Part shown: one piece after another, positions 1-9,763 of the stretch
Layout of the letters: every line of letters begins with the position of its first letter
How positions within the stretch are numbered: the stretch's first letter is position 1
NCBI GenBank assembly: GCA_016903655.1
Contig: JADQBC010000005.1
Coordinates: 1 to 48,994 of the forward strand
DNA from: Gomphosphaeria aponina SAG 52.96 = DSM 107014
GTDB lineage: Bacteria; Cyanobacteriota; Cyanobacteriia; Cyanobacteriales; Gomphosphaeriaceae
Reading direction: 5' to 3'
Length of the DNA: 48,994 bases
Position numbers and translations under genes: made by a program
The notes under the pieces: model-generated
The model's input: the letters and a program-made list of their open reading frames with translations, nothing else
What the model was told of the DNA's origin: nothing
Databases searched by the model: none

Positions 1-698
1 ATTCTTTCTTTTCCTAAAGTTTTATTGAAATTTATTTGTTCTTTATCCAAGTCTTTTTTAGGTGGTTTTTTGAATGGTATTTTACTATTTTTGTGGATTT
101 TATTAATTCCTTGATATCCTTTATCTCCCAAAATTTCAAGCTCATAATTTAACAAAATTTTACTTTTTTTAAATATATTAAAATCATGTTCTTTTCCCTT
201 CCCCTGGGCGGTACAGACAATTAACCCTGTTTTTGGATCAGCAATTATTTGATTTTTTATTATATGTGTTTTTTTACAAGTATAATATTTTTTTTGTTTC
301 TTTGATGGTCTTTCTATTTCAGTTTCTGTCACGTCAATAACTACCTGTTTTATTTTTGATTTTTCTGAGCTTTCGGTGAAAATTTTTTTTCCTGGTAATT
401 TAAATTCTTGTGAATTAATCAGAATTTTTTCTATTTTTTTAAGAGTTCGATATACATTTGATTGATGTAAATTATAATCCAATCCTCAATGAAAATAAGT
501 TCTATATTCTCGAAAATACTCCAGTGTCAATAAAATTTAGTCTTCAATAGTTAAATTACTGGGTCTTCCACTTTTTTTTTTCTTATTGAAAAAAAGATTT
601 TCGACAATTTTTACCAGAGTTTGAAAAGTTGTTAACTTAATACCCGTAAAGCGTTTGAACTCTTCTGAGCTGAAATTTTTGAGTTTTTCGTATTTCAT
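1..698 (-). pseudogene. IS5-like DDE transposase pseudogene, copy 1 (3' part cut off by window start)
   Basis: Reverse strand reads MKYEKLKNFSSEEFKRFTGIKLTTFQTLVKIVENLFFNKKKKSGRPSNLTIED*... and ...GLIVCTAQGKGKEHDFNIFKKSKILLNYELEILGDKGYQGINKIHKNSKIPFKKPPKKDLDKEQ. In-frame stops at 537-539 (TAA) and 486-488 (TGA). Same sequence as 48405-48994. Confidence 0.85.
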
Positions 699-791
699 AA
701 ATTTAACTTATTTATCTGAATTTTTTCAATTATATCTTAATTTTGGCTCGAATGAACGCACTCATGTCTAATAAACAAAAAGCCAAAATAC

Positions 792-1500
792 GTGCTAGAT
801 GCAGATATAGCTAAATGCTTTGATAAAATTGACCACAATAAATTACTTGCAAAGCTCAACACTTACCCTCTCCTGAAAAGACAGATTAAATACTGGCTTA
901 AAGTAGGAGCATGGATAAAGGCAATTGGTTTCCTACTGAAGAGGGCACGCCACAAGGCGGGGTCATATCTCCACTACTGGCAAATATTGCTCTTCATGGT
1001 ATGGAAACAGAACTTATGAATTATGCCAATACCCTAAAGGGAAGGAAAAAAGAAAACAAACAAGCACTCTCACTAATCCGATATGCAGATGATTTTGTAA
1101 TTCTGCCATAGTAAGACAGGTCAAGGTAAAAGGCAACAAGAGCCCATATGATGGGGATTTAACATATTGGGCAACCCGTATGGGAAAACACCCAGAAGTG
1201 GATACTCCGAAGGCAAAATTACTCAAGAAACAAAAAGGTAAGTGCGCACATTGTGGATTGACATTCCGAGATGGAGACTTAATGGAAGTAGATTATATTA
1301 TATGAAGGTTCTCGAAGGCGACAATTGCTAAAAAAAAAATACAACTTTTACACAGACACTGCCATGATGATAAGACTGCTAGAGATGGTAGTCTGAATTG
1401 TACTCGTGCCAAGGGGCTTATCTTAGAGAAGCGGTGTGATGCGAAAGTATCACGCATTGTTCTGAAGACGAGTCAGAGGGGTGACTCTCTGGCTTAGTTT
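792..1500 (+). pseudogene. Group II intron-encoded reverse transcriptase/maturase remnant (RT + HNH), 5' truncated and frameshifted
   Basis: VLDADIAKCFDKIDHNKLL, then in another frame GTPQGGVISPLLANIALHGMETEL...IRYADDFVI (RT YADD motif); downstream KKQKGKCAHCGLTFRDGDLMEVDYI...LHRHCHDDKTARDGS (HNH-like). Confidence 0.85.
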
Positions 1501-1502
1501 AT
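1428..1502 (+). ncRNA. Degenerate group II intron domains V and VI (intron 3' end)
   Basis: DV-like gaagcggtgtgatgcGAAAgtatcacgcattgttct. DVI-like stem gtcagag/ctctggc followed by ttagtttat. Confidence 0.65.
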
Positions 1503-1513
1503 CAATCAATGTA

Positions 1514-1606
1514 ATGGAAGCAGTTAAAGGGTACTATTTTGATCAGCCAAATGTTCCCAATGTCAAACTACACCTTGTAAAAAATGAAATATTAGTTATG
1601 CAATGA
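1514..1606 (+). pseudogene. HicB antitoxin C-terminal remnant
   Basis: MEAVKGYYFDQPNVPNVKLHLVKNEILVMQ*; starts just after the intron 3' end; overlaps the next gene by ATGA. Confidence 0.5.
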
Positions 1607-1807
1607 AAATTCCCAGCAATCTTAAAGGTTTTAGTAGAAGTTCTTTGTCGCTCATGGGAATATAGGATTGTTCATCAACAAAGAAGCCATATTATTTTGG
1701 AAACTAAAAGTACTAAGCATCAAAGAATCAGCATTCCGAATGATAACCCTTGAAGAGTAGGAACACTTAATAGTATTTTAAGGTCTGTTTCTAGAGATTT
1801 TAGATAG
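1603..1807 (+). pseudogene. HicA toxin pseudogene
   Basis: MKIPSNLKG, frameshift, LVEVLCRSWEYRIVHQQRSHIILETKSTKHQRISIPNDNP*RVGTLNSILRSVSRDF; HicA-like GSHI and IP..P.RVGTLN..LR motifs; one frameshift plus an internal stop. Confidence 0.7.
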
Positions 1808-2071
1808 TTTGTAAAAATAAATGTTAGATTTTGTTATGTGGAGAAAGAAGCGATCGCTGTAACTTGTCTGGTTTTTTCTCAAGGCGCATTACTCAAGAAC
1901 ATCGTTGAATCTATGAGGTAACAGAAACCTATATTCGTGTTGTTAGTTGTCGTTATCACTATCGACAATAACATGATAAATTGCTAGAATAAGGGGAAGA
2001 AAGTCAATAATAGATAAATTTTCAAAAAAAAAATTAGCCAGCGAAAAATTAAGATTAAATTATAACTTAAG

Positions 2072-2530
2072 ATGTCAGAAACAATCATCAAGGTCGAAAA
2101 ATTATGGAAAAAATATATAATCGGTCATCAACAGCAGGAAAAATACACCGCCCTGCGGGATGTGCTGGCTAACGGGGTAAAATCTGTAGGTAAGCGGTTG
2201 TTAGGTAAACCAGTGGCTAATCCTAACTTTGAGGAGTTTTGGGCATTAAAAGATGTATCATTTGAGGTAAAGCAGGGAGAAGTTATTGGGATAATTGGGC
2301 GCAATGGTGCAGGAAAATCCACATTATTAAAAATAATAAGTCGTATTACTGAGCCAACTACTGGTAAAATTAGGATTAAGGGACAGGTTGCCAGTTTATT
2401 GGAGGTGGGTACAGGGTTTCACCCAGAATTAACAGGGAGAGAGAATATTTTTCTCAATGGGGCAATTTTGGGGATGAGTAAAGCGGAGATTAAGAAAAAG
2501 TTTGATGATAAAAAAGGAGCAATTAATTAG
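2072..2530 (+). pseudogene. Truncated Wzt-like polysaccharide ABC transporter ATPase (partial duplicate of 3084..4358)
   Basis: Walker [13 protein letters not shown] present; ends after [16 protein letters not shown], before the signature and Walker B motifs; near-identical to 3084-3520. Confidence 0.85.
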
Positions 2531-2532
2531 TT

Positions 2533-2994
2533 ATGATCAAAGGAACAATTTCTGAAAAAAAGCAGAAATCACTTTATGAACAAGACTATCATTTGTGGTT
2601 AATAACAACAGCAAATCAACTGGAAGAAAACAATATTCAAGATTTAGATATTCATAACCTGTTAGAAGAGATTGAAAGCATGGGGAGAAGTGAAAAAAAT
2701 GGATTACAAAGCAATTTGCAAATTGTTTTGATGCACTTACTCAAATATAAATATCAACCAGAAAAACGTTCCAATAGTTGGCGTTATACTATTTTAGAGC
2801 ATAGAGATAGAATTGCCATAACCCTAGAAAATAGTCCTAGCCTCAAATCTTATGTAGGGGAAATATTTGATAAATGTTATCAAAAAGCTAGAAAAAAAGC
2901 TGCTACAGAGACAGGTTTACCGCTTAATAAATTTCCTAGTGATTCTCCTTTTACTATTGAAAATACTCTTAATGAGGATTACTTACCAGAATAA
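2533..2994 (+). CDS. DUF29 family protein
   Basis: LYEQDYHLWLITTANQL...LDIHNLLEEIESMGRSEKN...KARKKAATETGL; DUF29-type pattern. Confidence 0.85.
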   Translation: MIKGTISEKKQKSLYEQDYHLWLITTANQLEENNIQDLDIHNLLEEIESMGRSEKNGLQSNLQIVLMHLLKYKYQPEKRSNSWRYTILEHRDRIAITLENSPSLKSYVGEIFDKCYQKARKKAATETGLPLNKFPSDSPFTIENTLNEDYLPE

Positions 2995-3083
2995 AAAAGA
3001 TGTTTTGTGAATTAAAGTTTATAATACATTAAAAATATTAAAATACTTAACCAATAAAAATCAAACTTGGAATAGCAATCACG

Positions 3084-4358
3084 ATGTCAGAAACAATCAT
3101 CAAGGTTGAAAACTTAGGGAAAAAATATATAATAGGTCATCAACAGCAAGAAAAATATACCGCCCTGCGGGATGTGCTGGCTAATGGAGTAAAATCTCTA
3201 GGTAAGCGGTTGTCAGGTAAATCGGTTGCTAACCCTAATTTGGAGGAGTTTTGGGCATTAAAAGATGTATCATTTGAGGTAAAACAGGGTGAGGTGATTG
3301 GGATAATTGGGCGCAATGGTGCAGGAAAATCCACATTATTAAAAATTTTAAGTCGTATTACTGAGCCAACTACTGGTAAAATTAAGATTAAGGGACGGGT
3401 TGCCAGTTTATTGGAGGTGGGTACAGGGTTTCACCCAGAATTAACAGGGAGAGAGAATATTTTTCTCAATGGGGCAATTTTGGGGATGAGTAAGGCGGAG
3501 ATTAAGAAAAAGTTTGATGAAATAGTAGCTTTTGCGGAGGTGGAGAAGTTTCTGGATACCCCAGTTAAAAGATATTCTTCAGGGATGTATGTGAGGTTGG
3601 CGTTTGCAGTTGCTGCCCATTTAGAGCCAGAAATTTTAGTGGTGGATGAGGTGCTGGCGGTAGGTGATGCGGCGTTTCAGAAAAAATGTTTAGGGAAAAT
3701 GGGCGATGTGGCGACAAAAGAGGGAAGGACGGTTTTATTTGTGAGTCATAATATGGAGGCTGTATCCAATTTGTGTAAAAAAGCGATTTTGCTAAAACAT
3801 GGTAAAGTTATTCTAGAAGGCAATACTTTTGATGCTATTCAAAGATATATTCAAGATTCCATAAGTTATTCTCAAACTTCTTTAGATAAGCGAAAGGACC
3901 GAAAAGGAGATGGCAAAATAAGATTTACATCAGTAAATTTTCAGAATAAACAAGGACAGTCAGTTAACTGTTTTGCTACTGGTCAAGATGTAAAATTAAT
4001 ACTAAGTTACACAAATAAGATAAATAACAGATTAAAAAATTTTAGATTGGATCTGGGAATTAGTAACCACGTAGGTCAAAGAATAACATGGTTAAGTACA
4101 GAAATGGTTAAAGAAAAAATCACATATATACCAAAAGAAAATAATCAAATTGAAATATTTATTGAAAAAATACCTCTAACACCAGGCAAATACATAGCAA
4201 CGATATATTGTGAAATTAACGCTAGTTTAGCTGATTGGATTGAAGATGCTTTTTCGTTTGAGATTCAAGCAGGAGACTTTTATGGAACAGGAAAATTGCC
4301 TCCTTTAACTCAAGGAAACTTTTTAATAAATAGTTTCCAGATATCAGAAAAAAAATAA
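3084..4358 (+). CDS. Polysaccharide/O-antigen ABC transporter ATP-binding protein (Wzt-like, with C-terminal glycan-binding-type domain)
   Basis: [44 protein letters not shown], then ~170 aa C-terminal domain. Confidence 0.9.
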   Translation: MSETIIKVENLGKKYIIGHQQQEKYTALRDVLANGVKSLGKRLSGKSVANPNLEEFWALKDVSFEVKQGEVIGIIGRNGAGKSTLLKILSRITEPTTGKIKIKGRVASLLEVGTGFHPELTGRENIFLNGAILGMSKAEIKKKFDEIVAFAEVEKFLDTPVKRYSSGMYVRLAFAVAAHLEPEILVVDEVLAVGDAAFQKKCLGKMGDVATKEGRTVLFVSHNMEAVSNLCKKAILLKHGKVILEGNTFDAIQRYIQDSISYSQTSLDKRKDRKGDGKIRFTSVNFQNKQGQSVNCFATGQDVKLILSYTNKINNRLKNFRLDLGISNHVGQRITWLSTEMVKEKITYIPKENNQIEIFIEKIPLTPGKYIATIYCEINASLADWIEDAFSFEIQAGDFYGTGKLPPLTQGNFLINSFQISEKK

Positions 4359-4401
4359 ATTATTTTCCGCAAAGAGCAAACAAATAACTGTAAAAAATTT
4401 T

Positions 4402-5163
4402 ATGAATATATTGCTGCTTAAAAAAATAAAAAAATATTGGCTAGAGTCAATTAATCTCCAAAGAAAACACCCTCAAAAATTGTCATTTAAAAAGCTATGT
4501 CAATTGTTTTCAAAATGGTACATTAGCCAAGATCCCGATAAAACTCCTTTAACCGATCAGCTTCCCTGGATTACTTTTCCTGCCATTGAATTGCTAGAAA
4601 ATTTCTTAACTAATGATATGAAAGTATTTGAATATGGTTCAGGAGGGTCAACTCTTTTTTTTGCTCGGCGAGTGAGTGAAGTTGTTAGTGTAGAACATGA
4701 TAAAAGTTGGTTTAATGATGTATCTAAACAGATAGAAAAACATAATTACAATAATTGTACTATTTACTTAATTGAGCCTAAGACCTCCGACAATTCTAAG
4801 TTAGACGAGGCTAGTCTTAAGCAAATTGCTTCTGATCCTGATGCCTACACTTCATTGTCACTTATTAATCAAAGTTTTAGGGGTAAAAATTTTGTAGATT
4901 ATGTACGTTTAATAGATCGATTTCCTGATAATTATTTTGATGTAATTCTGATTGATGGTCGTTCTCGACCATCATGTTTTAAACATTCATTGAAAAAGGT
5001 AAAAAAAGGAGGTTATCTAGTGTGGGACAATACAGACCAAGAGCATTACCTTAGTACAGTCAATACAGCAGTTAGAGGTTATTCAAGACTTGATTTGCCT
5101 GGACCTACCCCCTATGCAGATTACTTTACAATAACTTCTTTGTGGTGTTATATTTTGGATTAA
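4402..5163 (+). CDS. Class I SAM-dependent methyltransferase-like protein
   Basis: VFEYGSGGSTLFFARRVSEVVSVEHD...FDVILIDGRSR. Confidence 0.75.
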   Translation: MNILLLKKIKKYWLESINLQRKHPQKLSFKKLCQLFSKWYISQDPDKTPLTDQLPWITFPAIELLENFLTNDMKVFEYGSGGSTLFFARRVSEVVSVEHDKSWFNDVSKQIEKHNYNNCTIYLIEPKTSDNSKLDEASLKQIASDPDAYTSLSLINQSFRGKNFVDYVRLIDRFPDNYFDVILIDGRSRPSCFKHSLKKVKKGGYLVWDNTDQEHYLSTVNTAVRGYSRLDLPGPTPYADYFTITSLWCYILD

Positions 5164-5253
5164 ATTAGAGGCTAAATTTTAGATAAATTCACGATACTAA
5201 ATAATAAATTCATAATTAAAAATGTAATTAGAAAATGAGAGAGAAAAAAATGT

Positions 5254-5985
5254 ATGAATTTTAAAAAAGTTGTTAAATCAGTATTAAAATTAATGGGTTA
5301 TACTATATCTCCTAAGTATAAACAAAAAAAATCTACTTATTATATTAACGCTTCTGAAACTGTAAAAGCAGCTAAAGCTCAAGGAAAAACAGTAAGAGAA
5401 TATGTAGAGGAGCTTTGGGAGCAAAAAGGTTGCACAGAAAAAGTTATTCAAGAAATGAAACAAATAGGAGCTTTAGAGCAGTGCGATCGCATTTGTGAAA
5501 TTGGACCAGGTACAGGTCGTTATTTAGATTTAATCTTGCTTCAAGTAGTGCCAAAAAAATATGAAATCTATGAAGTTGCTGATGATTGGGCACAATGGTT
5601 AGTAAAAAATTATGCTCCCACAGTTATTTTACAACAAACAGACGGTAAAAGCTTAAAAGATACACCTGATAATTCTTGTGATTTAGTTCACGCTCATGGA
5701 GTTTTTGTTTATTTACCTTTCTTACATTGTTTTGAATATTTTTTAGAAATGACTAAGATTTGTAAACAGAATGGTTATGTAGTTTTTGATTTTTATGCTG
5801 ACGAAGATTTTGATTGCACTGTAATTGATAATTGGTTAAATTATGCTGATCGTTATCCAGTTATTCTACCTCGTAAAACTGTAATTAAATATTTTGAAAA
5901 TCTAGGTTTTAAATTAATTAGCGAATTTAAAAACAAACATGGTCATAGTCATTCTCATTATGTTATGTTTCAAAAAATAAATTAG
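5254..5985 (+). CDS. Class I SAM-dependent methyltransferase
   Basis: ICEIGPGTGRYLDLIL...NSCDLVHAHGVFVYLPF. Confidence 0.75.
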   Translation: MNFKKVVKSVLKLMGYTISPKYKQKKSTYYINASETVKAAKAQGKTVREYVEELWEQKGCTEKVIQEMKQIGALEQCDRICEIGPGTGRYLDLILLQVVPKKYEIYEVADDWAQWLVKNYAPTVILQQTDGKSLKDTPDNSCDLVHAHGVFVYLPFLHCFEYFLEMTKICKQNGYVVFDFYADEDFDCTVIDNWLNYADRYPVILPRKTVIKYFENLGFKLISEFKNKHGHSHSHYVMFQKIN

Positions 5986-6020
5986 ATTGAAAATTAATAA
6001 AAAATAGGAGTTAGTGTAAT

Positions 6021-7340
6021 TTGAATAAAAAAATGAAACACAATTTACTTGAAAAACTGCAATCAAAAAATGCCACCATTGGAATTATTGGTTTAGGATA
6101 TGTCGGATTACCACTTTTACTTTCTTTTGCTGAATCTGGATTATCAGTCATAGGATTTGATATTGATTCCGAAAAAGTACAAATGCTAAATAAAGGAGAA
6201 AGTTATATTAAACATATTAGTAAAGATAGATTAATCCATATTGAAAATAATCAAAACTTTCAAGCTACTTGTGATTTTGCCCTGATTAAAGATGCCGATT
6301 GCTTAATAATTTGTGTCCCTACTCCATTGGGAATGCATAATGATCCTAATTTATCATTTATCATTAAGACAATCAATGAAATACAACCTTATTTGCGTCA
6401 AGGACAATTAATTAGCCTAGAGAGTACAACTTATCCGGGAACAACAGAAGAAGAAATTAAGCCTAAATTAGAAAAACAAGGATTTAAAATAGGAGAAGAC
6501 ATTTTTCTGGTTTATTCACCTGAACGGGAAGATCCAGGTAATGAAAAATATACAACAAAAACTATACCAAAAGTTGTTGCTGGTTTAACAGATAATTGTT
6601 TAGAAATAGGAATAGAACTATACAGTAAAATTGTTAAAACTGTTATTCCTGTTTCCTGTCCAAAAGTGGCAGAAATGAGTAAACTACTGGAGAATATTTA
6701 TCGCGCAGTGAATATTGGTTTAGTGAATGAGTTAAAAATTGTTTGTGATCATATGGGTATTGATATATGGGAAGTAATTAAAGCAGCTTCAACTAAACCT
6801 TTTGGTTTTACCCCATTTTATCCAGGTCCAGGTTTAGGAGGTCATTGTATTCCTATTGATCCATTTTATTTAACATGGAAGGCGAAAGAATATAAAATCC
6901 ATACTAGATTTATAGAACTAGCAGGTCAAATTAATACTAATATGCCCAAATGGGTAGTTGAAAAAATTACAGATGCTTTAAATAATCATAGTAAATCAAT
7001 TAAAGGCTCAAAAATTTTAGTTTTAGGCATAGCCTACAAAAAAAATATTGATGATTCTAGAGAGTCACCAGCAGTAGAAATAATGCAACTTTTACACAAT
7101 AAAGGAGCAAATATTTCTTATTGCGACCCCTACTTTCCTAAATTTCCCAAGATGCGAATGTATAAATTTGATTTGAAATCAGTTGAGTTGACAGAAGAGA
7201 TAATCAAAAAACAAGATTGTTTAGTAATTGCCACTGATCATGATTTATTTGATTATCAATTCATTCAACAAAATAGTAAACTTGTAATTGATACTCGTGG
7301 ACGCTACCAAGACAATTTGATTAATGTTGTTAAAAGTTGA
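6021..7340 (+). CDS. Nucleotide-sugar (UDP-type) dehydrogenase
   Basis: IGIIGLGYVGLPLLLSFAESGLSVIGFDID; CVPTPLG; GPGLGGHCIPIDPFYLTWKAKE; GIAYKKNIDDSRESPA. Confidence 0.93.
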   Translation: MNKKMKHNLLEKLQSKNATIGIIGLGYVGLPLLLSFAESGLSVIGFDIDSEKVQMLNKGESYIKHISKDRLIHIENNQNFQATCDFALIKDADCLIICVPTPLGMHNDPNLSFIIKTINEIQPYLRQGQLISLESTTYPGTTEEEIKPKLEKQGFKIGEDIFLVYSPEREDPGNEKYTTKTIPKVVAGLTDNCLEIGIELYSKIVKTVIPVSCPKVAEMSKLLENIYRAVNIGLVNELKIVCDHMGIDIWEVIKAASTKPFGFTPFYPGPGLGGHCIPIDPFYLTWKAKEYKIHTRFIELAGQINTNMPKWVVEKITDALNNHSKSIKGSKILVLGIAYKKNIDDSRESPAVEIMQLLHNKGANISYCDPYFPKFPKMRMYKFDLKSVELTEEIIKKQDCLVIATDHDLFDYQFIQQNSKLVIDTRGRYQDNLINVVKS

Positions 7341-7355
7341 ATATTTAGCTAGAAA

Positions 7356-8225
7356 ATGGTTGCTATTTCAATAATTATTCCTGCCTATAATCGTGCCTCC
7401 GTCATCACTAAAAGTATTCATAGTGTTCAGGAGCAAACTTGTCAAGACTTTGAACTAATCATTGTTAATGATGGTTCTCGAGATAATACAAAAGATACTA
7501 TAAATACTTTAAAAGAAAAAGATTCAAGAATTACTTACTTTGAACATCCTCAAAATTTAGGAGCTCAAGCAGCACGAAATACGGGTGCAAAAAAAGCTCA
7601 TGGAGAATGGATAACTTTCCTTGACTCGGATGATCAATTACTTCCTAAAAGTTTAGAAATGCGAATTAAGGTAGCTACACAAAATAATGTTAAAGTTGTC
7701 CATTCCGATTGTTATGTTCTTAGAAAAGACGAAGAATTAAAACTCTTTGGTATTCCTGCAATACAAGGAGAAGTTTATAAACAAGTTTTAACTCAACCTA
7801 GTACAGTATTTCCTTCACTTTTAATTGCCAGAGAAGCATTAGCAAAAATAGGCTATTTAGATGAAACAATTACTTCTTATCAAGAATGGGATACATCCAT
7901 AAGACTTGCTAAATATTATTCTTTTGGATTTGTTTCTGAACCTACTTTTATTTATGATTGTAGAGGTAATGACACTATATCAAAAAATATGCTAAGAGAT
8001 GCTGAAGGGTATAAACAAGTGTTCACAAAGCATCAATTAGAAATTATTAAATTTGCTGGTATTAAAACTTTATCACAACATTATATCAATCTTTCTTATC
8101 GTTATCAAAGAGCAGGTAAAAAGCAAGAAGCATTATTGTTTAAAATAATTGGTTATGTTGGCTATCCTTTCCGCGTAAAAACTGTTTTGAAAAGAATTTT
8201 AAAGTTAGATGTTGGGAAAAAATAA
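7356..8225 (+). CDS. Glycosyltransferase family 2
   Basis: ISIIIPAYNRASVITKSIHSVQEQTCQDFELIIVNDGSRDNT...FLDSDD. Confidence 0.92.
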   Translation: MVAISIIIPAYNRASVITKSIHSVQEQTCQDFELIIVNDGSRDNTKDTINTLKEKDSRITYFEHPQNLGAQAARNTGAKKAHGEWITFLDSDDQLLPKSLEMRIKVATQNNVKVVHSDCYVLRKDEELKLFGIPAIQGEVYKQVLTQPSTVFPSLLIAREALAKIGYLDETITSYQEWDTSIRLAKYYSFGFVSEPTFIYDCRGNDTISKNMLRDAEGYKQVFTKHQLEIIKFAGIKTLSQHYINLSYRYQRAGKKQEALLFKIIGYVGYPFRVKTVLKRILKLDVGKK

Positions 8226-8340
8226 AAAAGCTAAAGCTTATCAAGCGCAAAAAATGCCATTACCCATTCCTTTTGATTCTGATCATGCTGCGGCTGCTCG
8301 TGGGGTTGCTTGTGTTAAATTAATTAAAGCGTAACTGAAG

Positions 8341-8673
8341 GTTTTAACAAAAGCGATCGCTCAAATAACCAACAGACAAATTCTTGATAAAATTGTCAGT
8401 ATCTATGTCAAAAATAACCATAAAAATCCTTTGAGAATTAAAAGATTAGAATTAGGTAACTTGGGAGACTGGAAAAATGTGGGAGAAGGTGTTTATGAAT
8501 TGCGGATGACTTTTGGTTCTGGTTATCGAGTCTATTTCGCTGGTGAAGGTGATAGAATGGTAATTATCTTAGGCGGGGGAGACAAAAGCACCCAAGCTAA
8601 AGAGCTTATAAATGCACAAGCATTATGGAGAGCTTATAAAAATGAGATTGAAAGATTTTTGCGAGACTTTTAA
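8341..8673 (+). pseudogene. Addiction-module killer (phage Gp49/HigB-like) toxin, probably N-terminally truncated or altered
   Basis: RIKRLELGNLGDWKNVGEGVYELRMTFGSGYRVYFAGEGDRMVIILGGGDKSTQAKE matches the PF05973-type C-terminal core; no convincing ATG or N-terminal segment. Confidence 0.65.
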
Positions 8674-8947
8674 AAGCGATTTCCAAGAGCGTGAGTTTGT
8701 CGTAGATTATCTACAAGATTGCTTAGAAGAAGGCGGAATTACCTTATTTATATCCGCTCTTCAAGAGCTTGTTAAATTTTATCAGATTAATTCCAAAAAT
8801 CCAGATAAAAGCTTAAAACAAAATAGCTTTTTAAGCCAGTTTTTAGAATGTCAAAATCCAACTTTTTCAGAAGTTTATCAAGTGCTAAAAATCCTAGAAT
8901 TAGATTTAAAGCTTCAGTTATCATCCTTAAACTCTACCGTTGGTTAA
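8642..8947 (+). CDS. Addiction-module antidote (HigA-like HTH antitoxin)
   Basis: MRLKDFCETFKSDFQEREFVVDYLQDCLEEGGITLFISALQELV...; overlaps the toxin 3' end. Confidence 0.75.
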   Translation: MRLKDFCETFKSDFQEREFVVDYLQDCLEEGGITLFISALQELVKFYQINSKNPDKSLKQNSFLSQFLECQNPTFSEVYQVLKILELDLKLQLSSLNSTVG

Positions 8948-8960
8948 AGGCATAAAATTA

Positions 8961-9144
8961 GGCTTTTCCGTACATAGTATGCAAAACTGTTAACAACATC
9001 ATCAAGCAATTTTGCTGTATATGAATTTGAGCATTTTAGTTCAATAAAATAGTTAAAAAGTCATTGTAAATCTCAAATTACTTGTTAGATAAAGGATACA
9101 GGAGTTTAAAACTATTAATTTAGCATAGTAAGTACGGAAGAGCC
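8961..9144. mobile_element. MITE-like element with ISL3-type terminal inverted repeats
   Basis: IRL 8961-8982 GGCTTTTCCGTACATAGTATGC and IRR (revcomp 9123-9144) GGCTCTTCCGTACTTACTATGC (19/22); exact 8-bp flanking duplication TAAAATTA at 8953-8960 and 9145-9152; 184 bp, no transposase. Confidence 0.85.
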
Positions 9145-9214
9145 TAAAATTAAGTAAAAATTTGCATATCTGATATACTCTCGGATGAGTAGCGATCCTG
9201 AAGGGAACTCGCAT

Positions 9215-9229
9215 TGCGAGTGCGCTTCC
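9215..9229. repeat. Short perfect hairpin ACTCGC-ATT-GCGAGT
   Basis: gggaACTCGCattGCGAGTgcgcttcc between the MITE and the MNT gene. Confidence 0.5.
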
Positions 9230-9251
9230 TAACTTACTTAACTATGATATA

Positions 9252-9659
9252 ATGATTGAAAATTCAATTTATCTATTTGGTTATATAAATTTAAGTTTTA
9301 TGCAAAAAATTAGTCTCATAAAAGATCAATCCCTACCGACATCAGTAAAAGTCCAAAAAATCCTTGAGCAATTCAAAAAGAATCTTCAAGATTTATATGG
9401 AGAACAATTAGAGAACATAATATTGTTTGGTTCTCAAGCTAGAGGAGAAGCAAAAGCAGACTCAGATATTGATGTGTTAATTGTGCTAAGAGAAATGACT
9501 AATTATTCACAAGAAATTGAAAAAACGAGCTTCAACGTTGCTAAAATTTGTTTGGAAAATGATGTCGTTATCTCTCGTAGTTTTGCGACAATTGAACAGT
9601 TACAGAAAAGCTATAGTCCCTTTTTTCTTAATATCAAGCGAGAGGGAATCATTCTATGA
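9252..9659 (+). CDS. MNT-family nucleotidyltransferase (antitoxin of MNT/HEPN pair)
   Basis: IILFGSQARGEAKADSDIDVLIVL motif; ATGA overlap with the downstream HEPN start. Confidence 0.88.
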   Translation: MIENSIYLFGYINLSFMQKISLIKDQSLPTSVKVQKILEQFKKNLQDLYGEQLENIILFGSQARGEAKADSDIDVLIVLREMTNYSQEIEKTSFNVAKICLENDVVISRSFATIEQLQKSYSPFFLNIKREGIIL

Positions 9660-9763
9660 AAACTGAAGCAGAAAAGTTATTAATCAAAGCCGAAAGAAGC
9701 TTAGAAGTAGTTTTACTCATTTTATCATTTTGCAGACACGCCCTCATTTCAGGTTCGCATTAG
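9656..9763 (+). pseudogene. HEPN toxin, N-terminal fragment
   Basis: MKTEAEKLLIKAERSLEVV... then unrelated sequence and stop; C-terminal part found at 10564-10683. Confidence 0.65.

Noticed and set aside
792-1111. Reverse transcriptase as a defence retron/DRT
   Set aside because: Motifs plus HNH and domain V/VI sequence fit a decayed group II intron better.
1014-1226. Minus-strand ORF (70 aa) and other antisense ORFs (e.g. 2128..2322, 3140..3334, 24967..25152, 43437..43664)
   Set aside because: They lie wholly antisense to well-supported coding sequence with no recognisable motifs; the repeated 64-aa pair simply mirrors the wzt duplication.
8228-8335. Open stretch KNKKAKAYQAQKMPLPIPFDSDHAAAARGVACVKLIKA* after the GT2 gene
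   Set aside because: Looks like a gene tail but I cannot assign a family; too short to call.
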